A stretch of 20,252 nucleotides of DNA from assembly GCA_964465125.1 (NCBI GenBank), contig CAYXIO010000067.1:1-20252 (forward strand), in the 5' to 3' direction. The notes beneath the pieces were generated by a model, which did no database searches, was not told where the DNA came from, and saw only the letters and a list, made by a program, of their open reading frames with translations. Source of the stretch: CAYOHG01 sp964465125 (lineage in GTDB: Bacteria; Planctomycetota; Phycisphaerae; UBA1845; Fen-1342). This document shows positions 14,169 to 20,252 of the stretch, one piece after another. Each line of letters starts with the position of its first letter. The first letter of the stretch is position 1. Both the position numbers and the translations under genes were made by a program.

Positions 14169-14444
14169 ATGAGGATGGCGAAAGAGCCCATACGAATGAA
14201 CGCCCTGCTGCTCTGCATTCTGATCCTCAGCGCCGCGGGCGCCGGCCTGGTGCTGACCCGGGAGCTGGCCGAGACGAAGTCTTCGGCCGCCCGGCTGCTT
14301 GATGTCTACGCCGAAATGCTGGCGGAATCGCGTTTGCCGCCGCCGGGAAAGCCCGGCCCGCCGCCAAGCCGCGCCCCGGCGTCCTCGGCGGCGACGGCCG
14401 CCATTCCGGCTTCCGAGCCGGCTCGCGACTCCCCGGGCGAATAG
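14169..14444 (+). CDS. Small single-span membrane protein, hypothetical
   Basis: A 91-residue reading with one clear hydrophobic helix at residues 11-29 (NALLLCILILSAAGAGLVLT), then a short charged helix (RELAETKSSAARLLDVYAEML) and a Pro/Ala-rich tail. No family is recognised. In-frame ATGs at 14169, 14175 and 14196 are all possible. The last has GAAAGAG about 10 bases upstream and would place the membrane helix at the very N-terminus. It sits in the 468-base space between apt (divergent) and the end of secA (convergent), where no other coding frame is convincing. That placement and the well-formed helix argue for a real gene, but the ribosome sites are weak. Confidence 0.5.
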   Translation: MRMAKEPIRMNALLLCILILSAAGAGLVLTRELAETKSSAARLLDVYAEMLAESRLPPPGKPGPPPSRAPASSAATAAIPASEPARDSPGE

Positions 14445-14510
14445 CCATTGCGGTCAACGGGCGTGCCCGCCGGAAACCCGCCAGGTGTTGGCGCGGGCAA
14501 TCGCTGCGCG

Positions 14511-18509
<3,999 letters not shown>

Positions 18510-18544
18510 GCTCTCCCAGGCCCAGGATTCGGCAGGCCGGTCAT

Positions 18545-19108
18545 TCAGCCTTTGGCGCGCTCGAGGTACTCACCGGTCCGCGTATCCACCCGCAGGGTCT
18601 CGCCGTTCTCGATGAACGGCGGGACGCGCACGCGCAGACCGGTCTCCATCACGACTTCCTTGGTCTGATTGGTCGCGGTGGCGCCGCGCACGACCGGCGG
18701 CGCTTCGACGACCTGCAACTCGACCACGTCGGGCAATTCGACCGTCACGACCTTGCCGTCGATCAGGCCGCAGGTGACGGTTTCGTTGCCGCGCAGGTAC
18801 ATCTCGGCGTCGGGCATCGAGTCGGCGGGCACGGAGATCTGGTCGTAGGTCTCCTTGTCCATCATCACGTAGTGATCGCCCTCGCGGTAGAGGTACTCGT
18901 ACGGGCGGGTGTCAATGAAGGGCGTCTCGACGCGGTCGTCGACCGCGAAGCGGACATCCAGCAGTTGCCCGGACTTGATGTTGCGCAGCTTGGTCTGGAT
19001 GTAGCTGCGCCAGTTGCCTTTGGACACCAACTGGATGGTGTGAACGGTGTAATACTGGCTCTCGTAGAGGACCAGCCGCCCCTTCTTGAGCTCGCTCGCC
19101 TTGATCAT
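18545..19108 (-). CDS. efp: Elongation factor P
   Basis: A 187-residue EF-P, which binds the ribosome beside the peptidyl-tRNA and relieves stalling at consecutive prolines. It shows the three-domain pattern: KOW-like N-terminal domain (MIKASELKKGRLVLY start), a middle OB domain (about 67-125) and a C-terminal OB domain ending VPPFIENGETLRVDTRTGEY (163-182). Domain I's loop reads LVSKGNWRSYI (27-37). In an ungapped alignment to the E. coli loop, the functional tip residue Lys34 falls on Asn32, so this protein lacks the Lys or Arg that EpmA or EarP modifies. Lys30 sits where Pro is usual. GAGGAG lies 8 bases before the ATG. SecA follows in the same direction after 35 bases, so the two are likely co-transcribed. 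Confidence 0.95.
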   Translation of the reverse strand: MIKASELKKGRLVLYESQYYTVHTIQLVSKGNWRSYIQTKLRNIKSGQLLDVRFAVDDRVETPFIDTRPYEYLYREGDHYVMMDKETYDQISVPADSMPDAEMYLRGNETVTCGLIDGKVVTVELPDVVELQVVEAPPVVRGATATNQTKEVVMETGLRVRVPPFIENGETLRVDTRTGEYLERAKG

Positions 19109-19221
19109 TCGGGCGCTCCTCGAATTACTGCTGACGCCAACCTTGCGGGAAGTCTCGGAGTCCGCCCGCCGCGGGGGGCCTTGCGCGCCGCCCCCTTGCC
19201 CACGAGGGCCGCGAATCGAGC

Positions 19222-19227
19222 AGTATA
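19222..19227 (-). promoter_or_regulatory. Possible -10 element (TATACT) before efp-secA
   Basis: On the minus strand 19227-19222 reads TATACT, five of six matches to the -10 consensus, in otherwise very GC-rich DNA of the 189-base gap upstream of efp. The predicted leader is about 105 bases. The hexamer 17 bases upstream (TTCGCG) is a poor -35, so the call rests on the -10 alone. Confidence 0.35.
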
Positions 19228-19297
19228 GCGTACCGACGCGCCAACGCGAAGCGCTGCAAGCGCCGTCCGCGGCTGGGCTTAACCCGACCCGCCGAGC

Positions 19298-19900
19298 TCA
19301 GCGCGGGCGTCCCCAGCGCGGCATCAGAGCCCCGCTGCGACGCTCGTAGTCACGATACGCGTCGCCATAGTGCTCGCGCAGGACGGCCTCCTCGGCCGGA
19401 ATGCGACTCCGGATCGCCGCCGCCGCGATCCCCACGCCGACCATCGCGAGCCAACTCGCGAGCACGAGCGCCACGCCCGCGCACATCAGCAGCCCCGACG
19501 AGTAGAGCGGATGTCGGACGAATCGATAGGGCCCGGAGGTGATCAGCCGTCCGTGCGCGCGGATTCCCAGTTTCCGGCTGAGGTTCTCGGCCAAGCTCGA
19601 AAAGGTCCACAGCGCGCCCGCCAGGCCGGCCAATGCCAGCGCGGCTCCCAGCCAGCGGACGCCCGGCCACACCGGACAGCGACTCCAGGCGAGCCACGCG
19701 GGATTGATCACAAACGCAATCAGCGGTATCAGCAGGAGCGGCGCGGCCAGCCACACGCCCGGCCAGAACCCGGGCGGGTCGATCCGGTCGCGCATCGAAC
19801 CGCCTCGCCGCTCCGCACGACGTTCATAGATGAGCCGGATGGCGGGTCCGCCGAGCAGCAGCGCCAAGAGGAGAACTCGAAAGAATGTCTCGGAGCTCAT
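19298..19900 (-). CDS. Isoprenylcysteine carboxyl methyltransferase / PEMT-type membrane methyltransferase
   Basis: A 200-residue integral membrane protein with helices at about 5-24, 48-68, 80-104 and 133-165. The C-terminal half has the SAM-binding signature of the ICMT/phospholipid methyltransferase family: HGRLITSGPYRFVRHPLYSSG (from 117), then RIPAEEAVLREHYGDAYRDY (167-186) with its conserved Glu and Tyr residues. Such bacterial proteins methylate small lipidic or isoprenoid substrates, but most have no assigned substrate. The start at 19900 was chosen because it opens directly with the first membrane helix; the longer reading to 20095 has no hydrophobic or family match. No clear ribosome site is present. 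It is divergent from the Tat lipoprotein gene and 189 bases upstream of efp. Confidence 0.8.
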   Translation of the reverse strand: MSSETFFRVLLLALLLGGPAIRLIYERRAERRGGSMRDRIDPPGFWPGVWLAAPLLLIPLIAFVINPAWLAWSRCPVWPGVRWLGAALALAGLAGALWTFSSLAENLSRKLGIRAHGRLITSGPYRFVRHPLYSSGLLMCAGVALVLASWLAMVGVGIAAAAIRSRIPAEEAVLREHYGDAYRDYERRSGALMPRWGRPR

Positions 19901-19994
19901 GGTTGTGGGCGCGGTCGGCGGAGAATCGCGTGCCGCAGCCGGTTCCGGGTACGCCCCGGTTCGGCGACATTGTGCGTCGCCCGGGCTTGTAGCA

Positions 19995-20024
19995 TTGGCC
20001 ACATCACAGAGCAAGCGATCTACT
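19995..20024 (+). promoter_or_regulatory. Putative promoter of the Tat-lipoprotein gene
   Basis: TTGGCC (19995-20000) and TCTACT (20019-20024) are 18 bases apart and match three and four of six consensus bases. The leader to the ATG at 20065 would be about 34 bases. This is pattern evidence only, in the 164-base gap between divergent genes. Confidence 0.3.
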
Positions 20025-20064
20025 GGACGGATCGAGGCCCCGCGCCCGAAAGGAGCGATCGAGC

Positions 20065-20252
20065 ATGTCCGCAGAGCATTCGACCCCCGCCGCAAACCCC
20101 TCCCGCCGCGACTTTCTGCGATCCAGCGCGCTGAGCGGCGCTGCGGCGCTGGTCGCGTCGACCGCGCTGACCGGCTGCGCCAGCCAGGCGCGCGGCCCCG
20201 GCCCCGGCTCGGCCGCGCCCGCGGCCGCTCCGGCCGCGATTCGAAAGCTGCC
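20065..20252 (+). CDS. 5' end of a Tat-exported lipoprotein gene (truncated by the window)
   Basis: Only 62 complete codons are visible. AAAGGAG lies about 10 bases before the ATG. The N-terminus has a twin-arginine motif SRRDFLRS (13-20), an Ala/Leu-rich stretch, and LTGC (35-38) that would make Cys38 a lipidation site, so the product is probably a Tat-dependent lipoprotein. A Pro/Ala/Gly linker follows. In planctomycetes this type of leader is common on Gfo/Idh/MocA-family oxidoreductases and sugar isomerases, but the mature domain lies outside the window and the function cannot be stated. Confidence 0.8.
   Translation, partial: MSAEHSTPAANPSRRDFLRSSALSGAAALVASTALTGCASQARGPGPGSAAPAAAPAAIRKL

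Noticed and set aside
19170..19198. G-run/C-run stem as a terminator after the methyltransferase gene
   Set aside because: Only six base pairs, over 100 bases past the stop codon, and no T-run; expected by chance in this composition.

Overview
The window is very GC-rich chromosomal DNA from a bacterium with a Gram-negative-type envelope, most likely a planctomycete (Phycisphaerae-like). That assignment is an inference. It rests on GC content, Tat-exported enzymes, many lipoproteins and FG-GAP/PKD surface proteins, an LpxL-type acyltransferase, and an oversized SecA beside an EF-P whose loop tip is not Lys or Arg. I see no rRNA, tRNA, CRISPR array, insertion sequence or integrase.

Layout. Bases 96-237 are a G-run-rich imperfect inverted repeat. 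A Tat-exported asparaginase/isoaspartyl peptidase follows on the minus strand (241-1287). Divergent from it is a plus-strand operon: a YlbF-family protein (1451-1825), an ArnT/PMT-like GT-C glycosyltransferase (1829-3817) and an LpxL/HtrB-type acyltransferase (3841-4863). A second, less typical GT-C-like membrane protein (4907-6676, minus) converges on them. This half looks devoted to building or modifying envelope glycolipids.

From 13248 down to 6754, all on the minus strand, lies a run of five exported proteins. Two are small tandem paralogous lipoproteins. The third is a 943-residue FG-GAP beta-propeller lipoprotein with six DxDxDG-type calcium loops. The fourth is another lipoprotein with a Ser/Gly-rich linker. 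The last is a two-PKD-domain protein ending in a Cys/hydrophobic/Arg anchor signal. None has a recognisable enzymatic motif. It reads as an undescribed cell-surface locus.

The right third is housekeeping: adenine phosphoribosyltransferase (13488-14042, minus), a small single-span membrane protein (14169-14444, plus, tentative), SecA (14511-18509, minus) directly downstream of EF-P (18545-19108, minus), and an isoprenylcysteine/PEMT-type methyltransferase (19298-19900, minus). The start of a Tat-lipoprotein gene (20065 on, plus) runs off the window.

The most unusual features are in SecA. It has 1332 residues, an N-terminal two-helix membrane anchor ahead of the normal SecA start, an insert in the second nucleotide-binding domain, and a wing region enlarged by about five diverged repeats marked by regularly spaced Trp-Ala pairs. 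The cluster of surface lipoproteins comes next in interest. It is tempting, though unproven, to connect a heavily exporting envelope with this modified SecA.
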